From NCBI GenBank assembly GCA_023678885.1, contig CM042962.1, positions 20,350,336 to 20,414,335 on the forward strand: a stretch of 64,000 nt of DNA. Reading direction: 5' to 3'. Positions 1 to 10,524 of this stretch are shown here, piece by piece. The notes under the pieces were generated by a model. It was not told where the DNA came from, ran no database searches, and saw only the letters and a list, made by a program, of their open reading frames with translations. Made by a program: the position numbers and the translations under genes. The DNA comes from Pogostemon cablin. Lineage: Eukaryota > Streptophyta > Magnoliopsida > Lamiales > Lamiaceae. How positions within the stretch are numbered: position 1 is the first letter of the stretch; each line of letters begins with the position of its first letter.

Positions 1-918
1 GCACGGTGCACCTGATGCACCTCAGAATAGCCCCTAAATATAATATAAATTATATTATTTTAAATAAATATTTAATAAATATGATTAAATAAAACTTATG
101 ACTATTTATTAAATATATAAAATATCTTATTATATATAAATTATATAATATATATCAAATTTTATTAAAAAATATATATTATCGGGGTACCCTTGAGTTT
201 TGAGGCATTGTACTCGTCCCAAACCCTAATGATATTTCTTACAACTACTCGTGCTCATCCTAAATCCATTTACAACTACCTATACCCTACTCATTAGGGT
301 TCGAGTAGATCAAGTACCCAAAAATACTCGTCTCATTGTCATCCCTATGTGAGACGAACGAAAATAAAATTTACGAAAATAAGTGTGTGACAAGGGGAGA
401 AATAAATTTTATGAGTATAATAGAATATAAACTCCTATGATTTAGTGGTGCTTGTTTTGAGTATAAGTAAAAAAAAAATTGAATTTAGAATTAGTTGAAT
501 TTAGTAAATTTATAGTATTTGTTAGAAATTAAGTATGGTATATTTCAACTTTATATCATTTTAATGTGCAAGGGAGGATTTACCTAAATAACAAGCATAC
601 TTTAATAATTGATCGACCCGTTTAACAAAAACTCATTTCATAAGAGAGTATCTTTTCAATTTATTATTTCATTAAAATAATAATATCCTTATTAATTAAA
701 ATTAATAACCTTTAGAATAAAATATATACTCAATTTTTGAAAACCTTGTGCACCTAAGTGCACAATAAACTCTATTGTTTATACAATGAATGATTCTTAA
801 AATAATTCACTTGAATAGTGATATTTTTCACCAAATCAAATCCTAATATATTTTATTAAAATGTTATTACCTCTTAAGTGCTTCATGAAATAACTTTCAT
901 AAAATAATCTCAAACAAT
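1..918. other. AT-rich intergenic DNA
   Basis: No open reading frame, RNA gene or transposon end could be supported here. The sequence is strongly A+T rich, with short runs of TTTATAAAT-like words that lead into the tandem array that follows. Confidence 0.5.
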
Positions 919-1340
919 CATTTGTCCATTTATTTATTTATAAATTTATTATATTTTCAAGATAAATTATTATAATTATAATAATTATAATAATTATTAT
1001 AATGATAAATATTATACTATATTATTATTGTTTTTGTGTGCACGGTTTATCATGCATTTGTCCGTATATTTATTTATAAATTTATTATATTTTCAAGATA
1101 AATTATTATAATTATAATAATTATTATTATGATAAATATTATACTATATTATTATTATTTTTGTGTGCACGGTTTATCATGCATTTGTCCGTATATTTAT
1201 TTATAAATTTATATTATATTTTCAATCCATATATTTATTTATAAATTTATTATATTTTCAACATGAATTATTGTAATTATAATAATTATTATAATAAATA
1301 TTATATTATTATTATCACAAAATGTGAGTACGATTTATTA
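919..1340. repeat. AT-rich tandem array, about 130-bp unit
   Basis: The word CATTTGTCC starts at 919, 1055 and 1182, and each time is followed by the same AT-rich block (TTTATAAATTTATTATATTTTC, then TAATTATAATAATTAT-like DNA). Units one and two end with TGTGTGCACGGTTTATCATG. The spacings are 136 and 127 bp. The third unit carries an extra internal duplication and decays near 1340. Nothing suggests coding function. Confidence 0.8.
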
Positions 1341-1474
1341 TATAGTTTAAAAAATTAAAATAATACTCACAAAGCAAGTTATTACAATTTTTTTTCTTAA
1401 AAATAAGATAAAACAAATAAATACTTGTTAGGCGCTTACATACATATAATATAATCAATAGACCATTATATTAT

Positions 1475-1800
1475 GCCCTCAGGGCATAACTCAAGTGGTA
1501 GAGGGGAGGGTGGAAAGACCTTCCAACTGAATTTGATTGCTGTAGGGTGGGGGTTCGAATCCTACCTTTGATATGGATTTGGCCCCTTGCAAGCACAAGT
1601 TTACAATGAGCCCTCTTTATAAGTCACTTGAGGCACATCCTGCGATTTACCTCCTCCACCAATCCCCAGGGCAGGGACGGTGGGCCCCTAACAGTGACTA
1701 CACCATTCAATTGACCATACTTGTTCCAAGAGCTCCACAAATCTGTCCCTCCAAAACCAAAAGAATTAGCGCCAATTAGTTCCCTCCTAAACAAAAAAAA
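1475..1800 (+). mobile_element. tRNA-derived SINE, copy 1
   Basis: The head looks like a tRNA gene. An A-box-like TAACTCAAGTGG lies at 1487-1498 and a consensus B box GGTTCGAATCC at 1552-1562, the internal RNA polymerase III promoter layout of SINEs. The spacing is wide for a tRNA and no cloverleaf is kept. The body at about 1573-1700 (GAGCCCTCTTTATAAG, then CACATCCTGCGATTTACC) recurs near 27,480-27,560, which shows it is a dispersed repeat. An A run at 1793-1800 probably marks the 3' end. The family name is unknown. Confidence 0.65.
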
Positions 1801-1933
1801 TATCCGCCAATGTGTGAAATTGTAATGATGTCTGAAGTCTTAAAAGCATATTTTATTCTTAACCTTTCAATACCCAAAAGAAATCAATATCACTTCGTCG
1901 TAACCCATCAATCGATGGTCCGACTAACAGTTC

Positions 1934-2041
1934 AAAGACCAGGAACAACGCCCCATCTTCGCCGGAAAGCGGCTCGAATACGGCCGCACCCTCATAGTCT
2001 TCAATAACCAGAAGAAATCGATGATACACGATTGTTTTGCG
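1934..2041 (+). pseudogene. Decayed ubiquitin C-terminal fragment
   Basis: Read in the frame of position 1937, the plus strand gives DQEQRPIFAGKRLEYGRTL followed by NNQKKSMIH, then a stop at 2042-2044. This lines up with the ubiquitin core that reads QRLIFAGKQLEDGRTL and then NIQKESTLH, with about 18 identities in 28 residues. The N-terminal half and the C-terminal LRLRGG are not recognisable, and there is a one-residue insertion before QR. It is a gene relic, not a functional ubiquitin. It ends 57 bp before the likely start codon of the next gene and may lie in that gene's 5' leader. Confidence 0.6.
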
Positions 2042-2098
2042 TAGGTAGGTACTGAACGGTTTTATTTTTATTACAATTTCTTGACTAGTATTGGGATT

Positions 2099-4323
2099 AT
2101 GGATTCTGGTATTTCCTGTAAGCCTGTAATGCTCCAAAATTGAAATTTAAGTTTGATTCAGTCCGCATTCCTGCTTTTATTTATTGTCAACGATGAAACA
2201 ATTTCAATAAAATTCGAAGCCATTTTGGATTTTCAGAAAGATTTTATTTATGCAAATCCAAAAGAGTTGTTTGATGTTTTCTTGTGCAGGGTTGGATCCG
2301 ACACGTGGAATCAAGGATGAGATATTCTCCTCTCTTATGAATGGTAAGAGAGCTTTGATGCAATTTAATCAACCAACTCATACTCCAAACGTAGAGTGGA
2401 ACACTTTCTTGTGTTTGACTTATGTGTTGAATTGTTTTTTGTGCTAATACTCTTGTTTTGCTTGGAAAGCTTTTGTCTTTCTCTATCTATGCAGGTGTGT
2501 GTGTGTTTTTGTATGTGTTTGATTCGTTTTAATCATTGTAGTTTATAGATGGTGATTTTATCCTTTGTCAACCAGTATTAGAACTTCCATGATATCATTT
2601 ATTTATATTAAAGAAACAAAAGAGTTTCAGTGACTCACTTCTTAATCTAAAGTTTTTTTCATGTGAAATAAAACTTTTGTAGTTACAATCTTGTATATAG
2701 GACAGATTGCAGATTGAACACATTGGCCTTTAGAAGGGAATGACTGATTCCCAGCCTAACTCTGAACTAAGATTAACATGAGCCCCTCCTGTTTCATTTG
2801 CTTGAGAAGTCTAGGCACACGCAACCAAAAGAAATCATTTCACAATCCATAAGAAAAACAACACCTAATAGAAAAGGGGAAAAAAAAACTTTGAACACAA
2901 ACTAGGACAGTCTAGAAACATAAAAGCAGCAGCTAGGCTTCACATTAGTAAGCATGCAATTGAAAATTGCTAAAAGTAACGAACAAACATAATCTTCAAC
3001 ATGCTTAGCATACACTTGGACATAACTTCGGATAATTTCAGGAGATGATTAAGTGTATTGTTATGGCCGCATATATGTGCAGATGCAAGAAGCACAACAA
3101 AACAAACAGAGAAGCTGATAAACTAATGAAATTTGAATTACATATTTATTTTCAATAATTATAAGAAAGTAAGAAACTAATTTCTGTTTACACTGAATGG
3201 TATGCCAAATTACTTAGTCCATATGTCTGTAAATTCAGTCTGCAAGTGTAATCTAGTGGCCAAGATTCAACTTTAAATTGTTTTTAGATTTTGGTTGGAC
3301 AGAGGATTCCTTTGTAATAATTCTGAACCTTGATACAGTGTTGTATAATCTCTTTTCCTCCCACAATTTAGGTCAATTTTTATTCTATTATTTCACAATT
3401 TTCTTTTAACCAAGAACTAGTTCTATGGAATTTCAACATCAATTTTTTCAGGCATTTGATCATATGATGTTGTAACGCTGTTATGCTTTATTATTCTATA
3501 TGAAAGATGATTTCTTGATAGGCTAATGTTTAAACTTAGAAATTCTGCTACAATTCACCATGGACTATGGCTATATTTGTATTCAATGAAGATAATCTTA
3601 ATGTTGGGGGCCTAGTTGTGTAGAAACAGATGCTGCCCCTGTTTGATCTCGTATAATCACCCAATATTTATGTTCTTTCTGGTAGACTACATGAATAATG
3701 GTATTGAATGATAGTTTTACAAATTTATTACATAAAAACTGCCTTGGAGACTTCTTATGATATACCAGATTTAGTTGAATCCACTCCATCAAAACAGCAA
3801 CCCTTTTAGAAATTCTTTGATTTTGTCATTTAGAGCTATGCATTTGATCAGTCGTGTTTATGTTTATAAGATTGCTGCAGTCTTCTCCATCTTACACATT
3901 GGTTGCATGTGATTATATTATATGCTTTGTAGGTGCTGATATCAACCAAACAAATTGGGATTCTTCTAAAGTAAGAGATAAACTCTGGCGTGATATAGAT
4001 GAAAAAAATAATTTGGTTCGGCAGCCAAGTTATCAGAACTTACAACCTTATATGAGGTATGAGATACTGTGTTCTATTATCTTTCTCTAATTTCACTGCA
4101 GAAGTTTAGCTCCAATATGTATGCCAATATATGTTCGTTCCATTACATCAGAAATGTTGAATGCAGGAACATATTCTTCAGTATCGAGATAATTAGCATC
4201 TGGTATAATGAACAAAAGGATATATGGGAAATTGATCCATATATAGCTATTCCCTATGCTGTGCTCCTTATGGCAATGAATTTGGCCCATTGGAGGATAA
4301 AATCAAGGAGGGAAAAAAAATAA
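2099..4323 (+). CDS. Unrecognised small spliced gene, 117 residues
   Basis: Four exons can be joined without breaking the frame: 2099-2117, 2290-2343, 3933-4056 and 4167-4323. All introns are GT-AG (donors GTAAGC, GTAAGA, GTATGA; acceptors TGTGCAG, TTTGTAG, AATGCAG). The exon lengths sum to 354 nt, exactly 118 codons with the stop, and each split codon resolves sensibly (Trp, Gly, Arg). The product starts MDSGISW, is charged in the middle (KLWRDIDEKNNLVRQPS), and ends with a hydrophobic stretch (AIPYAVLLMAMNL) and a basic tail (RIKSRREKK), so a C-terminal membrane anchor is possible. I do not recognise the family. The very short first exon is the least certain part; an upstream exon could replace it. 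The 1.6 kb second intron shows no clear transposon. Confidence 0.6.
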
Positions 4324-5869
4324 CATAGAAACTTTGGAATCCCTTCAAGTTTTTGTCCTGGTTCTTTCTGGGGAGATCTTTGAGGTAAGCCTGTTTTACT
4401 TCGTTTTGAACTATGCACCTTGTTTTCTTATAGATGTCGTAATACTTCTCTAAGTACTACACATTTCCAGCATTATCTTTTCAACATATAAATTAGTGTT
4501 GATTGGAATTTGGTTGTCATAATTGGAGTAATCTTTTATGAAGCTAGGTTGTATTGGTACATTTTCACAGTGGTTCATACTATTGTGAAAAACAAAAAAA
4601 AAAAAAACTAAGTCTTCCATTAAGATGCGTTATTTTCAGAATTCATAATTGAAGTTATATATGCTTGCCTTTTTTTTTTCCTTCTAAACCTAAAATTAAA
4701 AGACTTGTTGGAATTCTTTCTAATATGTGACTTTGATATATTATTGTGCATGCTTTAAGGTATCATTAGCTTCATATCTTTTTATGGAGCATTCTTGAGT
4801 GTTTATGATAGATAATTGATTTATTCTTACTTTTATTGAATCCATGCTAATTTCGTTTACGCCCTGAAGCATCCCAGTATTTGCTGTTGATGTTGTTCTT
4901 GGTTTTGGCTGCTGCTGTTTTCCCTTTTTGTTTTTGCTGGAATTTATGCTTATTTTGCCATTGTTGGAAAAAATTTGAGTCTGTTCTACTGATTATCAGC
5001 TGAATTTTTGTTATTTTCAATTTGTTGTTGATGTATATATGTTGTTCTGACACTTGTTGGTTTGGCTGTGTGTTGATTCTGCTGGTGGAGTTTCGATGTA
5101 GTTCTGTTGTGGTGTGTTGTTGTATGCTATCACAGCCTCGACAAGAATCTTTGGAATTGGTTATTAAGTTTTGGTTCTTGGTTTTATCTGACTTATATAG
5201 TATAGGATACCTAGACTACTAAGGGCAGCTTCCGCACCCTAGCATCAAGTATCAATCAACTACATAAATTCGCTACTGCTTCGAAATCCTTATGTCCAAT
5301 GCAGGATGGAGGATAAAATTTTTAGAAATTTTGGCTACATGCATTAATCTATCGGATTCTGCTGATCATGGGTTTTACCATGGTTGATGATGTTGCTTTC
5401 TAATTTTTGCAGGTTGGGAATTGCCTTGATAATTAATGTATTGGTATTCGTTGTTTTTAAATCTTATTTTGTTATTGTTGGTTTTCTGTTGTATGCTGCA
5501 TATTTGCGTGGTGATTTCTTATATGTTGGGTTTCCTGTTATTTTTGTGCATCTGCTCGGGGACGATTCTGGCCACCAATGATTTCTCCTAGCAGTTATAT
5601 TTAGCTGCTGCTAATATGTAATTGCTAGAGCACGCAAAATTTCAAATTCAACATATTATTTTAATGTCTTCATCTGGACACAACTGGTTTAGAAATCAAA
5701 TTTGGTTTTGCTAAAACATCTAGATTTCCAAATCATGATTATTTGTCAAAATTTTTCAAATCATGATTATTGTATATTTGATATTTCATTTAATCATCAT
5801 AATATTATTTTAATAAAGTCTTATTTGCTTTCTAATTTTCATTAATTTATAGTTAAAATATTACCCTTC
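4324..5869. other. Intergenic DNA, no supported feature
   Basis: This is probably the 3' flank of the small spliced gene. The part at 4850-5600 is T- and G-rich on the plus strand (repeated TTGTTG and GCTGCTG words) and gives short open frames of 65-68 codons without any recognisable domain, so I do not call them genes. Confidence 0.4.
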
Positions 5870-6485
5870 TATTTTTTATTTATTATAAATTATATTAATC
5901 GCGACATTTTTATTAATGTTGTCATGAAATGTAATAATTAGTAAAGAAGTAAATTTGGATAACAATATATTTGGTTATCAAAACAAAAATTAAACTTAAA
6001 TTTGTATCATTTGCTAGACAAATTACGAAAATAATCATGTTTTGCCTTATAATATTGCTCTTCTATTAAAAATTGTAATGATTTTTATTTATCGTCATTA
6101 TAGTTAGATACTTATGACAATATACCTGATGTCACAAATTGTTAAAAAAATTTCATGACAAATTTATAATCGTTATAAAAATATATTTTATTGATGACGG
6201 TAAGTTTCGTCACCAATTTCTATAAAATCGTCATTAAAAAATTTAACACTAATGTTCTGTAGAAAATACTTATTTTTAATAAAATTGTAACGGATTTATA
6301 AATTTCGTCATGAAATAGATTAATTAGTGACGAACAAATTTACAAATAATGACAACCACAAATTATGTCGCTAAAAGATATATTTTAGTGACGAAAGTAA
6401 AATTCGTCACTTTTGAGTAATTAAATATGACGAAATTCTAGCGTCGCAAAAATTTTTGTCACAAAAGGTATGATTTCCTGTAATG
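5870..6485. mobile_element. CACTA-like element, subterminal region and degenerate end
   Basis: Many inverted copies of GTGACGAA / TTCGTCAC and related words (6195, 6320, 6392, 6402) crowd this AT-rich stretch, as in the subterminal repeats bound by CACTA transposases. The right edge, TTTCCTGTAATGA at about 6474, resembles a decayed CACTA terminus (expected to end TGTAGTG). The left end was not found and no transposase is present. It abuts the copia fragment, which starts abruptly about 30 bp later, so it may have truncated that element. Confidence 0.45.
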
Positions 6486-6514
6486 ATATGCAATGTTCAT
6501 GCATCTATAAATAA

Positions 6515-7332
6515 ATCACAATTTCTATGCTACTCTTGTTTAAGAGCCAAAAGTCAGTATTGCCATTCTCTGACTCTCATACAGCGCATTTTGAGTTATT
6601 ATAATTAATTCATAGTGATCTTTGGGGGCCATCTCCCGTCAAAAGCAAAACAGGTTTTAGTTATTATATTTCATTCATTGATCATGCTTTCTAAAAAATA
6701 AGAGTGATGCCCTCTCAACTTTTGTCCATTTCAAAAGTTCTGCTGAAAATTTATTAAATAAAAAAATAAAGATGCTTCAAACAGATGGTGGGGGAGAATT
6801 CTTGGCTTTTAGAAACTTTCTTGAATTACATGAAATTCATCACAGATTATCTTATTTAGAAACTTTCTTGAATTACATGGAATTCATCACAGATTATCTT
6901 ATCCCTACACCCCTCAACAAAATGGGGTAGCAGAAAGAAAACATAGGCATGTGGTTGAAATGGGACTTTCACTCCTTGGACAATTTCAGGTACCACTTAG
7001 ATGATGCTTTTAGCACTTCTATATATTTGATAAATATACTTCCAACCCCAGTTCTTAACCACAAAACACCTCTTGAAATATGTTTTCATTCCACCCCAAA
7101 TTACCATGATTAAAAGTATTTGGTTGTTTATGTTTTCCCCGTCTTAGACCTTTTAATAAAAACAAGATGCAATTTAGATCAGAACCTGGTACATTTTTGG
7201 GGTATAGTTCTCAAAGGATATAAAATCCTTCTAGAAGGGGGGAGAGTAATTATTTCCAGAAATGTTGTTTTTGACGAAACTAATTTCCCTTTTCATTCCA
7301 CATCTAGCGCGGTAATCCCGAACAACAATTAA
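6515..7332 (+). pseudogene. Copia integrase fragment
   Basis: The recognisable parts are a zinc-finger tail (CYSC), the first catalytic aspartate in HSDLWGPSPV (near 6615), the second in QTDGGGEF (near 6785), and PQQNGVAERKHRH with the catalytic glutamate (near 6925). A 47-bp tandem duplication (6808-6854 and 6855-6901) inserts between the last two motifs and shifts the frame. A stop lies shortly after the SFIDHAF region. The tail at 7120-7332 keeps the GYK...SRNVVFDE motif that follows integrase in copia polyproteins. Confidence 0.75.
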
Positions 7333-7578
7333 TGTGTCACTCAACCTCTTCCCCCACTCCCATTTATTTCTTCTACACCTCAACAACATTTTCCAACACC
7401 AATTCCATCTCCTAGCCTCACGCCTATTTCAAATCCATCCCACGTATCTCTTCACTTTATGATTCTTCTAGTTCTAACCACCTTGAGTCTATTGATCAAC
7501 CCATTTTTGATCATTAATAAAACAATGATATACAAAACAACATAAATCCCCATGTACCTATTGCTTCTACTAACTTGA

Positions 7579-8300
7579 ATGCAGGACAACATCACATGGT
7601 TACAAGAGCTAAGGCTGGAATTTCCAAGCCGAAGGTCTACAGTTCCATTGCCAAAGTCCTATATTGAAGCACTCAAAGATCCGAAATGGAGTGCAGCAAT
7701 GGTCAAGGTGTATGAAGCTCTCATTCAGAATAATACTTGGAACTTAGTGCCCAGGCCACATGATCAAAACACTGTTACTTGCAAATGGGTTTTCAAATTA
7801 AAGAAGAATTCAGATGGGTCTATTGCCAGACATAAAGCCAAGTTAGTAACTAGAGGTTTCACTCAAACTTTTGGCTTGGATTATGACGAGACATATAGTC
7901 ACGTTGTGAAGCCTACTATAGCGAGAACTGTTCTTAGTTTAGCATTATCAAAATCATGGTCTATATGGTAAGGCAGATAGATGTTGATAATGCTTTTCTA
8001 AATGGTACTCTTGAGAAAGAAATTTTCATGGAATAACCACCAGGTTTTGAACTATACAAAGGTAAAGATTATGTTTGCATACTCTCTAGGGCACTATATG
8101 GATTAAAACAAGCCTCAAGGGCTTGGTTTACTAAACTTACTATGATTCTTAAACGTTTTGGATTCACCTCTTCCAAGGCAGATCATTCTCTATTTCATAG
8201 GTTCACAAAAACTTCTAGTATGATTCTCCTTGTGTATGTAGATGATATCATCATTACAGTGATATCATCATTACAGGAAATGACAATGGAGATATTGATT
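7579..8300 (+). pseudogene. Copia reverse transcriptase, N-terminal part
   Basis: The first frame (7579-7971) carries the copia motif CKWVFKLKKNSDGSIARHKAKL and then TRGFTQTFGLDYDETYS. After a frame change near 7970 the reading continues with QIDVDNAFLNGTLEKEIFME, a stop, GLKQASRAWF and the catalytic LVYVDDIIIT near 8230-8258. Directly after the VDD motif a 17-bp tandem duplication (8243-8259 and 8260-8276) shifts the frame again. Confidence 0.75.
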
Positions 8301-8302
8301 CA

Positions 8303-9248
8303 TTGGTAAGACAACTTCATCAAGAATTTTCTTTGAAAGACATGGGTAACTTACATCAATTTCTTGGCATTGAGGTGATTAGGATGGGTGATAATCTGAT
8401 GTTGACCCAAAGCAAGTATATATTAGATATTTTGAGTAGAGTTAATATGCAAGATGCCAAAGCTATGACAACACCTATGGTCACGAATCCACCACTCTCA
8501 AAATTTCAAGGAGATCCTATGGAAAATGCAAAATTATATAGAAGTGTGGTTGGGGCTCTTCAATATGTCACCATTACAAGACCTGAAATTGCTTATAGTG
8601 TCAATAAAACTAGTCAATTTATGCACTCCCCAACGGAAGTTCACTGGAAAGCTGTCAAAAGAGTTCTTAGATACTTGGCTGGAACAGTCCATCATGGTTT
8701 ATACCTAAGAAAGTCACCTCATCTCGACATCACCGCGTATTCAGATTCTGATTGGGCTTCGGACATCGATGACAGAAGATCAACTTCTGGTTTCTGTATC
8801 TACCTTGGAGAGAATTTAGTATCTTGGTGTTGAAAAAAACAGCACACGGTATCAAGATGTGAGTATGGAGTCGGAATATAGAAGCATGGCGCACGCAATA
8901 TGTGAAATTATTTGGTTTCAGTCTCTACTTCAGGATTTAAAAGTACACCAAAATAGACCACCTGTACTATGGATTGATAATCTTGGAGCTCTTTACCTTT
9001 CTAACAATCCGGTTCATCATTCAAGAACCAAGCATATGGAGATAGATCTTCATTTCATCCGAAAAAAGGTAGCAAGTAAAGAAATTTCTATACAACATGT
9101 ACCAGCTTACGATCAAATTGCTAATATTTTTACCAAGCCACTATCAACACAATTCTTCACTCATCTTCGACATCAACTTGTTGACATGTCCAAGGATGAG
9201 TTCAAATTGAGGGGGGTAATACTTACCCAACGGTCAATTAATGGATAA
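8303..9248 (+). pseudogene. Copia reverse transcriptase C-terminus and RNase H
   Basis: The frame 8303-8833 contains FSLKDMGNLHQFLGIEV, the thumb region, and the RNase H start DSDWASDIDDRRSTSGF. A stop at 8831-8833 breaks the frame. The next block (8859-9248) holds ESEYRSMA, the WIDNLGALYLSNNPVHHSRTKH region and DIFTKPL-like NIFTKPLS, ending near the polypurine tract. The domain order and spacing are normal for copia, and the breaks show it is inactive. Confidence 0.75.
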
Positions 9249-9553
9249 ATCAATTACAATCAGATATATTAGGTGATAATGCTTGATTTGATTTTCACTG
9301 TGTATTTTTGGTAATAGCTATAACTCTGTGATTGTGATTTCACACTTGGTAATTGTAAATATATATTATAGGCCATTGTGAACGAAATCATCTTGTTTTC
9401 ATTGTTCTTCAATACAAAAGTTCTGCTATTACTTCTCTCTTCTCAACGCATTATGAATTCTATCATATTTCAACGTGTTTGAGTATGTGTATGACTCAGT
9501 GTTGGGTGTACGAAATAATGGGTATGCAAAACAATTTAGAATAAAGTTTTTTA

Positions 9554-9554
<1 letters not shown>

Positions 9555-9618
<64 letters not shown>
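9555..9618. repeat. (AT)n microsatellite followed by T run
   Basis: About 36 bp of AT dinucleotides run directly into 28 thymines. Confidence 0.9.
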
Positions 9619-9632
9619 GATAAAATAAAGTA

Positions 9633-9896
9633 CTCCCTCCGTTCTATGAGTTCCATAGAAGTCGGTATATTTTTTTTGGGCACGGAGATTAAGGAGTATA
9701 ATAATTTAATATAAAGTGAAGTGAGAGAAATAATATTTAATGTGTAGTGGGTAGTTGTATTAGAGGTGATATGTGGGGTCCATGAGAATAGATTAATTGT
9801 TTTTGGGTGTGTCCCATATATTAAAAAGAAAATGTGTCAACTTTAGTGGGACAAACCAAAAAGGAAAGTGTGTCAACTTCTATGGGACGGAGGGAG
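9633..9896. mobile_element. Stowaway (Tc1/mariner-type) MITE, complete
   Basis: The 264-bp element has the inverted ends CTCCCTCCGTTC and GACGGAGGGAG, flanked on both sides by the TA target duplication (9631-9632 and 9897-9898). The subterminal sequence (GTTCTATGAGTTCCATAGAAG against CTTCTATGGGAC) is also inverted. It is non-coding. Related but damaged copies lie at 46,690-46,788, 47,030-47,222 and 48,961-49,272. Confidence 0.9.
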
Positions 9897-9898
9897 TA

Positions 9899-10524
9899 AT
9901 AATTAATATTTTTAAATGCATAGTAAGATTTTTTTTTTAAGAAAGAATGTTCTTGTAAATAAATTTTATTTATTTTAAAAACTAGAATTTTAGAAAGGAG
10001 TTGAATTTATATTTTAGTGGTTTATATCATACATTTAATATTAAAATTTTAATATTTATTTTTAAGATTTTGAAATTTTGAAAGTATAGTTATTTTTCAA
10101 TTAATAAATAAGGGAGATCGCTCATAAATAATAAAGGCAAGACTTGTGCAATATCATTTTACGTAAACACTTACATGAAATAGATAAAATGTGATAATAT
10201 TATTATTACTTTTGTTATGACTTTTTATTTATTTTATAAATAGTTTAGTGAATTATTAACACTTTTTATCGATTTCTATAAATAGTTCATTGAATTACTT
10301 AATATTTTTCATCGATTGAGTAACACATTTTATTAATAATGTTATTACTTTTTATATGGGTCACTGCTTATGTGATACAGTTTCAAACAAGATTGACATA
10401 ATAATAAAAGTTTACCCTACACCCCCAATTGAAAGGAAATATTTTTATAATTAAATAGTCTCAAATCATTAAAAAAAGAAAAAAAACTTTCAAAACTAAA
10501 TTTCAATGAAATGAGCAACGTAAA
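9899..10524. other. AT-rich intergenic DNA
   Basis: This lies just downstream of the minus-strand phytocyanin gene and should contain its 3' untranslated region and polyadenylation site. No specific signal could be assigned in the A/T-rich sequence. Confidence 0.4.

Larger units (their letters stand above)
6510..9464 (+). mobile_element. Decayed Ty1/copia retrotransposon, 5' truncated
   Basis: The fragment holds part of the integrase, reverse transcriptase and RNase H, in copia order. Gag, protease and the 5' LTR are missing. The purine tract TTGAGGGGGG at 9208-9217 marks a polypurine tract, so a 3' LTR should start near 9219. Its end is unclear; a TATCA near 9463 is one possibility. Several frameshifts and stops make it inactive. 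The lineage could be Ale/Retrofit-like, but that is a guess. Confidence 0.8.

Noticed and set aside
1859..2137. Minus-strand 92-codon frame
   Set aside because: It is antisense to the ubiquitin-like relic and the first exon of the spliced gene; no family resemblance.
5022..5581. Two plus-strand frames of 65-66 codons rich in Leu, Val and Cys
   Set aside because: Compositional effect of TTG/GTT-rich DNA; no start context, splice sites or similarity.
9475..9714. Open frames made of Tyr-Ile and Phe or Lys runs
   Set aside because: They are translations of the (AT)n and T-run microsatellite.
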